Assembly (NCBI GenBank): GCA_032055545.1
Contig: DAMBQR010000033.1
Location: 1-50,185, forward strand
Direction: 5' to 3'
DNA length: 50,185 nucleotides
Origin: Pseudescherichia sp032055545
GTDB taxonomy: Bacteria > Pseudomonadota > Gammaproteobacteria > Enterobacterales > Enterobacteriaceae
Shown one piece after another: positions 33,238 through 42,397 of this stretch. Both the position numbers and the translations under genes were made by a program. Within the stretch, counting starts at the first letter, position 1; each line of letters begins with the position of its first letter. The notes under the pieces were generated by a model. It made no database searches. It was not told the origin of the DNA and was given only the letters and a program-made list of their open reading frames with translations.

Positions 33238-33382
33238 CACGCCAGTTTACATCAATACTACTCCCCTTTATTACAGTACATCATGAGCCTATCTAAGAGC
33301 GATCGCTTCTGGTTTCTGTTCTGTTTTACGGCGCGCTGTCCCTAAATTGATAACGCCTCGTTTCTTGATGTTGCATCTACCC

Positions 33383-34045
33383 TTACATCAGCGTATGTAC
33401 TTTAGTAAAGGGTACCGAACGATACAGCCCCTGAATACCCCAAATGCCCGCCTCCTGTAGCAGCGGCATGTGCCTTTTATCTTTTAGGCAAGGAACGATA
33501 ATCCGGTCACAGTAGTGCCTAAGGTTCTCAATGAGCATCGTGAAAGTAGGTTTAACCACCTCATTGTTAAAGAAAAGAGTATCCAGCTTTACTCCTTCAT
33601 AGGCATGAGTAACGAGGCCAGAGACATTATCATCGCCTTTCCCCAGGTCGCCTAGCCACATACCATTGGTAATTCCCCTTAGTTCACTCCTTACTGTACT
33701 GATAGCCTCCGGGAGTTCGAGCTTTACGAAAGGTAAAGAACCAAGAGCGTAACGGAGTGCTGTGTCATGACTAAATAGCAGTGCCGACTCTTCATCATAA
33801 AGCGGTAACGATACAAGTATCCCACGTTTAAGGATCCATTTTGCCTGTTTGACGATCGCTGAAAGTTGTTCATACAGATAGTTACGTTTCGCTTCCGCAC
33901 TCCAGGTCTTAATCACTAATGCTGGATAAAGTACCTGCATACCCTCGCATTCCATTTGCGTTTTGATCTCAACTGCCAGTAGTTGGCCCGCTAAAGCGGT
34001 GATAGGTTCGGCCATAAACTGATAGTGGCAAAGTTTCGCGGTCAT
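33383..34045 (-). CDS. Degenerate EAL-domain protein, YdiV-like
   Basis: This 220-aa protein has an EAL fold but lacks the catalytic residues. AVEIK (24-28) stands where EAL would be, LGDLGKGDDN (131-140) replaces the DDFG loop, VKLD lies at 152-155, and IQGLYRS (204-210) is the usual QG(Y/W) end. The pattern resembles E. coli/Salmonella YdiV (RflP), a non-hydrolytic EAL protein that binds FlhD and blocks flagellar gene activation; the similarity was judged by eye. c-di-GMP hydrolysis is therefore unlikely. The RBS is AAGGA. Codon use is AT-richer than its neighbours, and the gene occupies the mdtG site of E. coli. It may control the nearby flg genes, which is inference. Confidence 0.75.
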   Translation of the reverse strand: MTAKLCHYQFMAEPITALAGQLLAVEIKTQMECEGMQVLYPALVIKTWSAEAKRNYLYEQLSAIVKQAKWILKRGILVSLPLYDEESALLFSHDTALRYALGSLPFVKLELPEAISTVRSELRGITNGMWLGDLGKGDDNVSGLVTHAYEGVKLDTLFFNNEVVKPTFTMLIENLRHYCDRIIVPCLKDKRHMPLLQEAGIWGIQGLYRSVPFTKVHTLM

Positions 34046-34157
34046 TTTTTCATTCCTTGATATTAAGCAATAGCATCATTGTATGGACGCGCATGACAGG
34101 TTGTGACAGTCCCACCCGTGCAATTCAACCTATTGGTATTGCTATATTTTCAGAAAT

Positions 34158-34186
34158 GCCGGATACCAGCAAACACCTTATCAGGC
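34158..34186. repeat. Degenerate REP-like element upstream of msyB
   Basis: GCCGGATA (34158-34165) and TTATCAGGC (34178-34186) are imperfect inverted arms. The flanking ATGCCGGA (34156-34163) is the reverse complement of TCCGGCAT at 33230-33237 on the other side of the EAL gene. The rest of the 248-bp gap (34046-34293) holds an AT-rich likely promoter for msyB but no supported gene. Confidence 0.5.
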
Positions 34187-34293
34187 TCATCGACCGGCCA
34201 GATTGTTGAAATTTTTCCGCAATCAGCCTGGCAAAATCTCAGATTCAACTATTCTTTCCCTGAACAACATGTCAATTTCACAGGGAGAAACCA

Positions 34294-34668
34294 ATGACCA
34301 TGTACGCCACGCTGGAAGAAGCCATTGATGCTGCTCGTGAAGAGTTTCTGGCCAACAGTCCTGAGCTGGACGAAGAGAGCGCCAACATTCAGCAGTTTAA
34401 TATGCAAAAGTACGTGCTACAGGATGGCGAGATCATGTGGCAGGTGGAATTTTTAGCCGACGAGGGCGAGGACGGGGAGTGTCTGCCGTTGTTGACCGGC
34501 GAAGCCGCGCAAAGCGTGTTTGACGGCGAGTTCGATGAAATTGAGCTGCGCCAGGAGTGGCTGGAGGAGAACACCCTCCACGAGTGGGATGAGGGTGAGT
34601 TCCAGCTGCAGCCGCCGCTGGATACCGAAGAGGGTCGCACCGCAGCGGATGAGTGGGACGAGCGCTAA
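34294..34668 (+). CDS. msyB: MsyB, acidic protein
   Basis: MsyB is a highly acidic small cytoplasmic protein, first found as a multicopy suppressor of secY24 and secA mutants and RpoS-dependent in E. coli. The 124 aa match E. coli along the full length, from MTMYATLEEAIDAAREEFL to AADEWDER. About a third of the residues are Asp or Glu. The RBS is GGGAG. Convergent with yceK with directly abutting stop codons (TAA then CTA). Confidence 0.96.
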   Translation: MTMYATLEEAIDAAREEFLANSPELDEESANIQQFNMQKYVLQDGEIMWQVEFLADEGEDGECLPLLTGEAAQSVFDGEFDEIELRQEWLEENTLHEWDEGEFQLQPPLDTEEGRTAADEWDER

Positions 34669-34896
34669 CTACTCGTAGGGGCCGTGATGCGCATCAATAG
34701 GCAGCAGAAGCGTATCAAAGACCAGAGAGAAAGGGAGATCCAGAACGGTGATGTAACGCCACTTCGAGTCGCGTACGTCCCACTGGACTCCAGGGTAGTA
34801 CTGGTTCCCATGCCCCTGCCCCGGCATAGTACGGCTGATTATACTGCCGCACCCGCTAAGCAGCATCGCCATTATCACTACAGTGATTATCCGCAT
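34669..34896 (-). CDS. yceK: YceK, small outer-membrane lipoprotein
   Basis: This is a predicted lipoprotein of 75 aa. The signal peptide MRIITVVIMAMLLSGC ends in a lipobox with Cys16. The body contains PGQGHGNQYYPGVQWDVRDS and DLPFSLVFDTLLLPID, matching E. coli YceK. The ATG at 34896 follows AGGAGAGG and is preferred to the frame opening at 34944, which lies in the opgH terminator. Function unknown. Confidence 0.93.
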   Translation of the reverse strand: MRIITVVIMAMLLSGCGSIISRTMPGQGHGNQYYPGVQWDVRDSKWRYITVLDLPFSLVFDTLLLPIDAHHGPYE

Positions 34897-34906
34897 ACCT
34901 CTCCTT

Positions 34907-34938
34907 ATAAAAAAATACCGGCTGGTGAGCCGGTATTT
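34907..34938 (-). terminator. opgGH intrinsic terminator
   Basis: AAATACCGGCT (34913-34923) and AGCCGGTATTT (34928-34938) form a perfect 11-bp stem with loop GGTG. On the minus strand it is followed by a long T-run. It ends opgGH just before the yceK RBS. Confidence 0.93.
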
Positions 34939-34958
34939 ATTCATTAAACATCAAGCAG

Positions 34959-37472
34959 TTATTTCGTCTTAGTCTTAAGCGCGTCGTATTCGCTAATCCA
35001 TGAGGAGTAGCGCTCCGGCGAGGACCAGACTCGGTAGTGTAAACGTGACATTGTCACCGGGTCGCTCAGCAGCACCAGACGGCGGTCGCGGGAGAGCTTA
35101 TCCGGCGTCTCGTTCAGCGCCTGCTCAACGTGACGATCGCGGGCGATCTCCAGCACCTGGCTTGCCCGGTGACGGGCCGTCGCCATGGCGGTGGCAAGGG
35201 CGTTATAGGACGGGTTAAACACCGCATGCATAAAGCCATTTTCCAGCGACCGCGCACGGTTCAGCGTCAGGTATCTGTCGGTATCTACCAGCACCTGCGG
35301 CGGCGAATACTCTTCCGGGATCAGGAACAGCTTCCAGCGCTTGGTACGCAGCCCTACCGTTGCACGGCTCGAAATCACCGAAACAAACGGAGAGAGGATC
35401 AGCGAGACCACGATCGGGGCCAGCCAGAACAGGAAGCGCAGATCCAGCCATGCCATGCCGATTGCCCAGACCAGACCCAGCAGCATCTGCGAGCCATGGC
35501 GCATAAACGCCTCGCCCCATGGAGTAGAGTCATCGTCACGCTGCGGTGAGTTCCAGACCACTTCCCAGCCGAGGAACGCACTGACCACGAACACGGTGTG
35601 GAACAGCATACGTACCGGAGCCAGCAGCACGGAGAAGAGCACCTCCAGCAGCAGCGACGCCGTCACACGCAGGAAGCCACCGTACTCTTTCGTCCCTTTG
35701 CACCAGATCAGAATGATGCTCAGCAGCTTCGGCAGGAACAGCAGCACCATGGTCGAGGCAAACAGGGCGATCGCCAGCTCCGGACGCCACTGCGGCCAGA
35801 CCGGGAACAGCTGACGCGGCTGCAGGAAGTACTGCGGCTCGGTCAGGGCATGAACCACCTGCAGCGCCGTCGAGAGCGCAAGGAACATAAACCACAGCGG
35901 CGCAGAGAGGTAGGACATAACCCCGGTCAGGAATACCGCGCGGTGTACCGGGTGCATCCCTTTTACCAGGAACAGCCGGAAGTTCATCAGGTTACCATGA
36001 CACCAGCGGCGGTCGCGTTTCAGCTCATCCAGCAGGTTCGGCGGCAGCTCCTCATAGGAGCCAGGCAGATCGTAGGCAATCCACACTCCCCAACCGGCGC
36101 GGCGCATCAGAGCCGCCTCCACGAAGTCGTGGGAGAGGATAGAGCCAGCAAACGAGCCTTCCCCCGGTAGCGGTGCCAGCGCACAGTGCTCAATGAACGG
36201 CTGCACGCGGATAATGGCGTTATGGCCCCAGTAGTGCGATTCACCCAGCTGCCAGAAGTGCAGACCGGCGGTAAAGAGCGGCCCGTAAACGCGGGTGGCA
36301 AACTGCTGGCAGCGTGCGTAGAGGGTATCCATACCGGACGCGCGCGGCGAGGACTGGATAATCCCGGCGTTCGGGTTAGCTTCCATCAGACGCACCAGAC
36401 CGCACAGGCAGTCACCGGTCATCACGGAGTCCGCATCCAGCACTACCATGTAGCTGTACTGGCTGCCCCAGCGGCGGCAGAAGTCGTCAATGTTACCGCT
36501 TTTACGCTTCACGCGACGGCGGCGACGGCGATAGAAGATCTGCCCTTCACCCTGCACCTCGGCAATCAGCTCCATCCACGCCTTTTGCTCTGCCACGCAG
36601 ATATCAGGGTTGTAGCTGTCGCTGAGGATATAGACGTCGAAGTGCTCGGCGTTACCCGTTGCCTTCACCGACTCCCAGGTTGCACGCAGGCCGGCGAAGA
36701 CGCGATCGACGTCCTCGTTGCAGATCGGCATGATCAGCGCGGTACGGTGCTGCGGGTTGAGGGCCTCATCCCCCACCGTAGAGGCTGAGATGCTGTATTT
36801 GTCGCGGCCAATCAGCAGCTGGAGGAAGCCCATCAGCGCCGTCCAGAACCCCGCCGAGACCCAGCAGAAGAGCACCGCAAAGAGGATCAGGATCCCGGTT
36901 TGCAGCACGTAAGGCAGGAGCTGCATAAAGGAGACCAGCAGATCCTGGCCCACCATATCTTCCGGAGCAATTAGCGCCCAACCCTGATAGGGAAGAATGG
37001 TTTTCATGTACCAGGTCGCCACCACCGTCTGGGCGATGGTCAGCAGCAGCAGAATGTAACGGCGGATAGAGCCGACCATACGCCACTTCTGCTCGCTCGC
37101 CTGTTGCTCTTTGGTCAGTCGCGACAGGTAGCGCGGCGGCACGTCGCGACCGCGCAGGCGATCCCAGAAGCGGCCAATCGGGTTAGTGCGCCACGGATCG
37201 GGGAACATGGAGGAGCGCTTCGCCTCGGGCATCGCCTTCAGCTGGGTGCGTCCTTCGTGGTCCTTGATCAGCTGGCCCTCCGCCAGCGAATCCGGCCAGC
37301 TATGTTCAAGGCGTGCCTGCACTGAGCCCAGCGGGCTGTCATCGTCCCGCTCATAGCGGCGATGTTCAGCATCCAGGGCTTCGTGCACGGCGCGCAGATC
37401 CGTTGTCGGCAGCGCCGCTTTCCCGTCAGCAGAAAGCGACAGCGCGTCGATATACTCAGTTGTCTTATTCAT
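34959..37472 (-). CDS. opgH: OpgH (MdoH), glucan glucosyltransferase
   Basis: OpgH polymerises UDP-glucose into the beta-1,2 backbone of osmoregulated periplasmic glucans at the inner membrane. In E. coli it also tunes cell size through FtsZ. The 837-aa protein has about eight TM segments around a family-2 glycosyltransferase domain, with LDADSVMTGDC and the RDRRWCHGN (Q/RxxRW-type) motif. Start ATG 37472 (MNKTTEYIDAL) overlaps the opgG stop by 8 bases (ATGAATAA), so translation is coupled. The C-terminus is about ten residues shorter than E. coli and differs in sequence. Confidence 0.96.
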   Translation of the reverse strand: MNKTTEYIDALSLSADGKAALPTTDLRAVHEALDAEHRRYERDDDSPLGSVQARLEHSWPDSLAEGQLIKDHEGRTQLKAMPEAKRSSMFPDPWRTNPIGRFWDRLRGRDVPPRYLSRLTKEQQASEQKWRMVGSIRRYILLLLTIAQTVVATWYMKTILPYQGWALIAPEDMVGQDLLVSFMQLLPYVLQTGILILFAVLFCWVSAGFWTALMGFLQLLIGRDKYSISASTVGDEALNPQHRTALIMPICNEDVDRVFAGLRATWESVKATGNAEHFDVYILSDSYNPDICVAEQKAWMELIAEVQGEGQIFYRRRRRRVKRKSGNIDDFCRRWGSQYSYMVVLDADSVMTGDCLCGLVRLMEANPNAGIIQSSPRASGMDTLYARCQQFATRVYGPLFTAGLHFWQLGESHYWGHNAIIRVQPFIEHCALAPLPGEGSFAGSILSHDFVEAALMRRAGWGVWIAYDLPGSYEELPPNLLDELKRDRRWCHGNLMNFRLFLVKGMHPVHRAVFLTGVMSYLSAPLWFMFLALSTALQVVHALTEPQYFLQPRQLFPVWPQWRPELAIALFASTMVLLFLPKLLSIILIWCKGTKEYGGFLRVTASLLLEVLFSVLLAPVRMLFHTVFVVSAFLGWEVVWNSPQRDDDSTPWGEAFMRHGSQMLLGLVWAIGMAWLDLRFLFWLAPIVVSLILSPFVSVISSRATVGLRTKRWKLFLIPEEYSPPQVLVDTDRYLTLNRARSLENGFMHAVFNPSYNALATAMATARHRASQVLEIARDRHVEQALNETPDKLSRDRRLVLLSDPVTMSRLHYRVWSSPERYSSWISEYDALKTKTK

Positions 37473-39018
37473 TGGCAGGTAGCTGATAGCTCCAGGTTTC
37501 ACTCAGCGGCTGCTCGGCATTCACCAGCGCAGCACGCATATCGGTCGTCTTTTTCTGGTCTTTAACCTTTACGCGTAAGGTTAAACGCCATCCCTGAGTG
37601 ACCGGGTTATAGCGCACAACATTTTCAACGATTTCACCGTTATCACCGATGCTGACCTGGGCAGAGACCGGGGTGTCCTGCGGCAGCTTTTTCATCTCTT
37701 CGCCGGTGAAGTCAACAATAAATGCCAGGGTGCCGTCCGGCTGGCGGATCAGGTTGGACTGTTTGACATCGCCGGTTGAGCGGCGCGTCTGCGTAACCCA
37801 GGCGTTATCCGGGGCGTGCAGCTTGTCTTCGTCGCGGCTAAAGGTGATGGTGTACTTGAAGTTCATCTCTTTACCGGCTTCCGGCAGCTGATCCGGCGTC
37901 CAGTAGGCCACGATGTTATCGTTGGTCTCATCGTTGGTTGGGATCTCAACCAGCTCGACTTTACCTTTGCCCCACTCGCCTTTTGGTGTCACCCAGGCGC
38001 TCGGACGCTGATCGTAGCGATCGTCGATATCTTCGAAGCGGCTAAACTCGCGACCACGCTGCAGCAGGCCAAAGCCCTGCGGGTTTTCCATCGCATAGCT
38101 GCTGACGGCGAGGTGTTTCGGGTTGTTAAGCGGACGCCAGATCCACTCCCCGTTGCCGGCATGCATCGAGAGGCCGTTGGAGTCATGCAGCTCCGGACGG
38201 AAGTTGGTCGCCGGTGACGGCTGGTTTGGCCCAAACAGGAACATACTGGTCAGCGGGGCGACGCCCAGCTTGCCGACCTTATCGCGCAGATAGACTTTAG
38301 ACTGCACGTCCACCACGGTGTCACGTCCGGGGATCACCACAAAGCGGTAAGCGCCGGTCGCACGCGGTGAATCCAGCAGCGCGTAGATGGTCAGGCGTTT
38401 GTCGGTGGGTTTCGGACGCTCTACCCAAAATTCGCGGAAGTGCGGGAACTCTTCCCCGGACGGCAGCGCGGTGTCAATGGCAAGGCCGCGGGCGGAGAGG
38501 CCATACACCTGCCCGGCACCGATCACGCGGAAGTAGCTCGCCCCCAGCATGCTGACAATTTCATCGTTCTTGTCTTTGCTGTTGATAGGATAGAGAACCT
38601 TGAAGCCGGCGAAGCCTAAATCTTTGACCGTGTCCTTGTCGTGCTGGACGTTGCCAAAGTTGAAATAGTCCGGGCTGTATTTGATCTTATGCACCGCCGT
38701 CGCCGTCACTTCATTGACGGTCACCGGCAGGTCGAAATACATACCCTGGTGATAAAATTCAAGCTTGAATGGGGTCTTAACGTTGTTCCAGTACGCTTTA
38801 TCGTGATTGAACTGAATCTGCTGATAGTCCGCATATTTCATATCGCGGAAGACAGAGGGCAGGTTGCTTTTCGGGGCTTCATAGCCTTTTGCGGCTAATG
38901 ACTGTGCCTGTTTTGCTACGTCATCGATGTTAAAGGCCCAACTCGATGAGGAGTACAGGGATAACAGCACCGCTGCGCCTAACCAACGCATTTTCATCAC
39001 TTGTAGATTATGTTTCAT
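37465..39018 (-). CDS. opgG: OpgG (MdoG), periplasmic glucan biosynthesis protein
   Basis: OpgG acts in the periplasm on the OpgH-made glucan backbone and is required for OPG synthesis. A Sec signal peptide (MKMRWLGAAVLLSLYSSSSWA) precedes FNIDDVAKQAQ. The 517-aa frame from ATG 39018 contains alternative starts at GTG 39000 (511 aa, the E. coli length) and ATG 38997; the exact start is undecided. The body is nearly colinear with E. coli. It is first in opgGH, divergent from opgC. A 7-bp inverted repeat lies in its leader. Confidence 0.95.
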   Translation of the reverse strand: MKHNLQVMKMRWLGAAVLLSLYSSSSWAFNIDDVAKQAQSLAAKGYEAPKSNLPSVFRDMKYADYQQIQFNHDKAYWNNVKTPFKLEFYHQGMYFDLPVTVNEVTATAVHKIKYSPDYFNFGNVQHDKDTVKDLGFAGFKVLYPINSKDKNDEIVSMLGASYFRVIGAGQVYGLSARGLAIDTALPSGEEFPHFREFWVERPKPTDKRLTIYALLDSPRATGAYRFVVIPGRDTVVDVQSKVYLRDKVGKLGVAPLTSMFLFGPNQPSPATNFRPELHDSNGLSMHAGNGEWIWRPLNNPKHLAVSSYAMENPQGFGLLQRGREFSRFEDIDDRYDQRPSAWVTPKGEWGKGKVELVEIPTNDETNDNIVAYWTPDQLPEAGKEMNFKYTITFSRDEDKLHAPDNAWVTQTRRSTGDVKQSNLIRQPDGTLAFIVDFTGEEMKKLPQDTPVSAQVSIGDNGEIVENVVRYNPVTQGWRLTLRVKVKDQKKTTDMRAALVNAEQPLSETWSYQLPANE

Positions 39019-39271
39019 AGTAACTAAGCACTTCCCCCTTTGTGTGCTTAAATCGATCCGATCTATTTTAATGGTATTTCAGGCAATCCGACAACTTAAT
39101 CCCCGCTTTGTTCGCCCGCTGGCTCAGTGGATAAGCAAATAAAAGCAACACCTTGCCAATTGCGCGTTTATCCTGGAGACAGGCCGCCACGCTTAGTGTA
39201 GGGTTGCCAACGAATGTAATCATAACTGGTCTTAGGGATAAGACGATAAGTCTGATATTGCACGGAGTGAT

Positions 39272-40432
39272 ATGAGTAAACTACCCGCACAGCGCGAATA
39301 CTTTCTGGATTCCATTCGCGCCTGGCTGATGCTGTTAGGCATCCCCTTTCATATCTCATTAATCTACTCAAGCCACGTCTGGCATGTGAACAGCGCGACG
39401 CCTTCGTGGTGGCTGACCCTGTTCAACGACTTTATCCACGCTTTTCGAATGCAGGTCTTCTTTGTTATCTCCGGCTACTTCTCTTATATGCTCTATCTGC
39501 GCTACCCCTTGAAGCGCTGGTGGAAAGTACGTGTTGAGCGCGTGGGCATTCCGATGCTGACCGCTATCCCACTGTTAACGCTGCCGCAGTTTCTGATGCT
39601 GCAGCATGTTAAAGGCAAGGCCGACAGCTGGCACACCCTCTCGCTTTACGACAAGTATAATACCTTAGTATGGGATCTGGTTTCGCACCTCTGGTTTTTA
39701 CTGGTGCTGGTGGTCCTGACCACCCTGGGAGTGGTGCTATTCCGTAAGCTGAAACAGGCGGTGGCGGTTAACCCGGATGCGCTGCTGGCCCAGCTCACGC
39801 TGCCTAAGTTAACGCTGCTGTTTCTGCTGCTTGGCGTACTCTATGCCGCACTCCGCCGCACCCTGCTGGTTATCTATCCCCCTATCCTCAGCGACGGCCT
39901 GTTTAATTTTGCCGTGATGCAGACCCTGTTCTACCTGCCGTTTTTTGTGCTGGGGGCGCTGACCTTTATTATGCCTAAGCTGAAGGCGCTCTTCACCACG
40001 CCATCGTGGGGCTGTACCCTGGGCGCGGCACTGGCCTTTGTGGCCTACCTGCTGAACCAGCGCTACGGCAGCGGCGATGCATGGATGTATGAGACGGAGA
40101 GCGTGATTACTATGGTAATGGGGCTATGGATGGTGAACGTAGTCTTTGCCCTGGGGCACCGGCTGCTGAACTTTCAATCCTCCCGCGTGACTTACTTCGT
40201 TAACGCATCGCTCTTTATCTACCTGGTGCACCATCCGCTGACGCTGCTCTTTGGCGCATGGATCACCCCGCATATTCAGTCGAATACGCTGGGCTTTATC
40301 TGCGGGCTGATCTTTGTAGTGGGTTGTGCCGTGGCACTTTATGAGGTGCATTTACGCATTCCGCTGCTGCGTTTTCTCTTCTCCGGCAAGCCTGAAGTCG
40401 CTAAAGCGCAGCCGAAACAGGTGCAAAACTAG
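39272..40432 (+). CDS. opgC: OpgC (MdoC), glucan succinyltransferase
   Basis: OpgC is an inner-membrane acyltransferase-3 family protein that adds succinyl groups to periplasmic glucans. The 386-aa protein has about ten hydrophobic segments. The family motif near the N-terminus reads REYFLDSIRAWLMLLGIPFH, which includes the likely catalytic His. The RBS is CGGAG. It is divergent from opgGH. The stop lies 2 bp from the convergent clsC stop. A small inverted repeat, GTCTTA-GGGA-TAAGAC, is at 39229-39244 upstream. Confidence 0.95.
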   Translation: MSKLPAQREYFLDSIRAWLMLLGIPFHISLIYSSHVWHVNSATPSWWLTLFNDFIHAFRMQVFFVISGYFSYMLYLRYPLKRWWKVRVERVGIPMLTAIPLLTLPQFLMLQHVKGKADSWHTLSLYDKYNTLVWDLVSHLWFLLVLVVLTTLGVVLFRKLKQAVAVNPDALLAQLTLPKLTLLFLLLGVLYAALRRTLLVIYPPILSDGLFNFAVMQTLFYLPFFVLGALTFIMPKLKALFTTPSWGCTLGAALAFVAYLLNQRYGSGDAWMYETESVITMVMGLWMVNVVFALGHRLLNFQSSRVTYFVNASLFIYLVHHPLTLLFGAWITPHIQSNTLGFICGLIFVVGCAVALYEVHLRIPLLRFLFSGKPEVAKAQPKQVQN

Positions 40433-40434
40433 TC

Positions 40435-41874
40435 CTAGAGGAGCCACTCCACCGGCAGCCAGGATGCTAATCGCACCAGCATCCGCTGCCAGAAGCGTGT
40501 TTTCGGCTCCTTCTTTAATACTCTCTCCTGGCCGTCCTGAGTATCGATCCAGTTGATTCGCCCCCAGCGGTCAAGGCGCAGCTCCCACGCCGCATCGCGC
40601 TGACTCTGCTGAAAACGTTTATGGATCACCTTCGCCAGCGGCTCGCTCTCGATCACAAAGCCCATCTCGGTGTTGAGCATGGCCGAACGGGGATCGAAGT
40701 TAAACGAGCCGATAAACACCTTCGCACCATCAATGCTGAACGTTTTGGCATGCAGGCTGGAGCCAGAGTTACCCGTCAGGCCGCGATCGTGAATATGCCG
40801 TCCCCCTTCACGGGTGGGTTTTAGCTCATATAAGGCTACGCCGTGGCGCAGCAGCTTTTTACGCCAGCGCGCATAGCCTGCGTGCACCACCGCAACATCG
40901 TTCGCGGCCAGCGAGTTAGTCAGGATGGCAATTTTCACCCCCTTGCGTACCATCTGTAGCAGTTGCGCTACCCCCGCACGGGTCGGGACAAAATAGGCGG
41001 AGATGATATCAATCTGCTCCTGCGGCATGCCCATCACCTTCACCAGGCGCTGCGGCAGCAGGGTATGCTCGCGCGCCCTGCCCTGTCCTTTACGCGGATC
41101 GTCGCTCAGCAGGCGCGTTTTGGCCCACAGCATAGGCAGCGTTCCCGCCTCGAGTCGGGTGGAAAACTGGGTAGTTTCAAGCTTGGAGAGGTAGCGTCGC
41201 GCCGTCTCATCGTTATACCAGGACTCAGGCACCTGAATCTTGCCGTCGATATCGTCATCTTTAATATCGAGCACTTTCTCAAGGGTGGACACCGACTGGC
41301 AGGTCCAGTAGCGTTCAAAGTCAGCGACGACGTCGCTTACCACCGGGCCAATCGCCAGCACGTCAAGATCGGAGAAGAGCGGCTGCTCCCCTGCGCCAAA
41401 GTAGGCATCGCCAATATTTCTGCCGCCGACAATGGTAACCTCCCCGTCAGCGGTGAAGCTTTTATTGTGCATGCGCCGATTCAGGCGGGCGAAGTCGGTC
41501 AGGTAACCCAGCGCCCTGAAGAGGCGAAACGAGAAAGGATTAAACAGACGAACATCGATATTGGCATGAGCATTGAGCTTACGAAGAATATCGTCCAGTC
41601 CCTGGGTGTTGTTATCATCCAGCAGCAGACGGATCGTCACACCGCGCCGGGCTGCCTTCAGGAGCTGGGACAGCAGTAGCCGCCCGGACATATCGTCTTC
41701 CCAGATATAGTACTGGATATCCAGGGTGCGCTCGGCCATCTCGATCAGCCGGTAGCGTGCGGCAAAAGCGTCCAGGCTGTTGTCCAGTGCCAGAATGCCG
41801 CATTCGTTGGGATGGGCCGCACAGGCCGGGGCGATAGCGCGCCCCAGCCGCGTATTATGCGTCTGGTTCGTCAC
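40435..41874 (-). CDS. clsC: ClsC, cardiolipin synthase C
   Basis: ClsC makes cardiolipin from phosphatidylglycerol and phosphatidylethanolamine. It is a phospholipase D superfamily enzyme with two HKD motifs: HNKSFTADG (about residue 136) and HAKTFSIDG in the C-terminal third. The start is uncertain. The frame is open to 41946 inside ymdB, with ATG 41910 possible. GTG 41874, just inside the ymdB 3' end, best fits the E. coli N-terminal length and gives 479 aa. E. coli ClsC works better with YmdB, and the genes overlap here as there. Confidence 0.9.
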   Translation of the reverse strand: MTNQTHNTRLGRAIAPACAAHPNECGILALDNSLDAFAARYRLIEMAERTLDIQYYIWEDDMSGRLLLSQLLKAARRGVTIRLLLDDNNTQGLDDILRKLNAHANIDVRLFNPFSFRLFRALGYLTDFARLNRRMHNKSFTADGEVTIVGGRNIGDAYFGAGEQPLFSDLDVLAIGPVVSDVVADFERYWTCQSVSTLEKVLDIKDDDIDGKIQVPESWYNDETARRYLSKLETTQFSTRLEAGTLPMLWAKTRLLSDDPRKGQGRAREHTLLPQRLVKVMGMPQEQIDIISAYFVPTRAGVAQLLQMVRKGVKIAILTNSLAANDVAVVHAGYARWRKKLLRHGVALYELKPTREGGRHIHDRGLTGNSGSSLHAKTFSIDGAKVFIGSFNFDPRSAMLNTEMGFVIESEPLAKVIHKRFQQSQRDAAWELRLDRWGRINWIDTQDGQERVLKKEPKTRFWQRMLVRLASWLPVEWLL

Positions 41875-42397
41875 CCTGCTGGGTGAGTAGTCGTTGATAA
41901 AGCCGGGCATTTTCATCGTCATAACAGACAAAGTATACCTGACCAATCGACGGATGCCGGGTTAGATAATCCGAAACCGTAGCGACAGCAATCTCCGCTG
42001 CGGCGGGTTTCGGAAAGCCATAGATGCCGGTGCTGATTGCCGGAAACGCTACCGAATGGTAGCCATTGGCATCGGCCAGCTTCAGGCTATTACGGTAGGC
42101 ATCCTCCAGCAGGCGCTGTTCATGCTCCTCGCCGCCGCGCCAGATCGGCCCCACGGTATGAATTACCGCCTTCGCCGGCAGCGCTCCGGCAAGCGTAATG
42201 ACGGCATGGCCGGGCGGACATTCGCCCTGCTGCTCCCGCACGGCTTTACATGCGGCAAGCAGCGCTGGCCCGGCAGCACGGTGAATAGCGCCATCGACGC
42301 CGCCCCCGCCCATTAAGGAGGGGTTAGCCGCATTAACAATGACATCGACCTGTAACCGGGTGATGTCACCCTGAATAACCTCCATACGCGATTGCAT
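41855..42397 (-). CDS. ymdB: YmdB, macrodomain protein (O-acetyl-ADP-ribose deacetylase)
   Basis: YmdB hydrolyses O-acetyl-ADP-ribose and, in E. coli, modulates RNase III activity and biofilm formation. The 180-aa protein is a single macrodomain with the ADP-ribose loops VNAANPSLMGGGGVDGAIH and AISTGIYGFPK. The ATG at 42397 (MQSRMEVIQGDITRL) gives the family length; an open frame extends upstream to 42589 but its residues are unmatched. It overlaps clsC. In E. coli ymdA lies upstream, next to csgC; it is absent here. Confidence 0.93.
   Translation of the reverse strand: MQSRMEVIQGDITRLQVDVIVNAANPSLMGGGGVDGAIHRAAGPALLAACKAVREQQGECPPGHAVITLAGALPAKAVIHTVGPIWRGGEEHEQRLLEDAYRNSLKLADANGYHSVAFPAISTGIYGFPKPAAAEIAVATVSDYLTRHPSIGQVYFVCYDDENARLYQRLLTQQGDEPDA

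Noticed and set aside
34103..34297. A 64-aa frame between the EAL gene and msyB
   Set aside because: It covers the msyB promoter and a REP-like element, has no RBS and no recognisable features.
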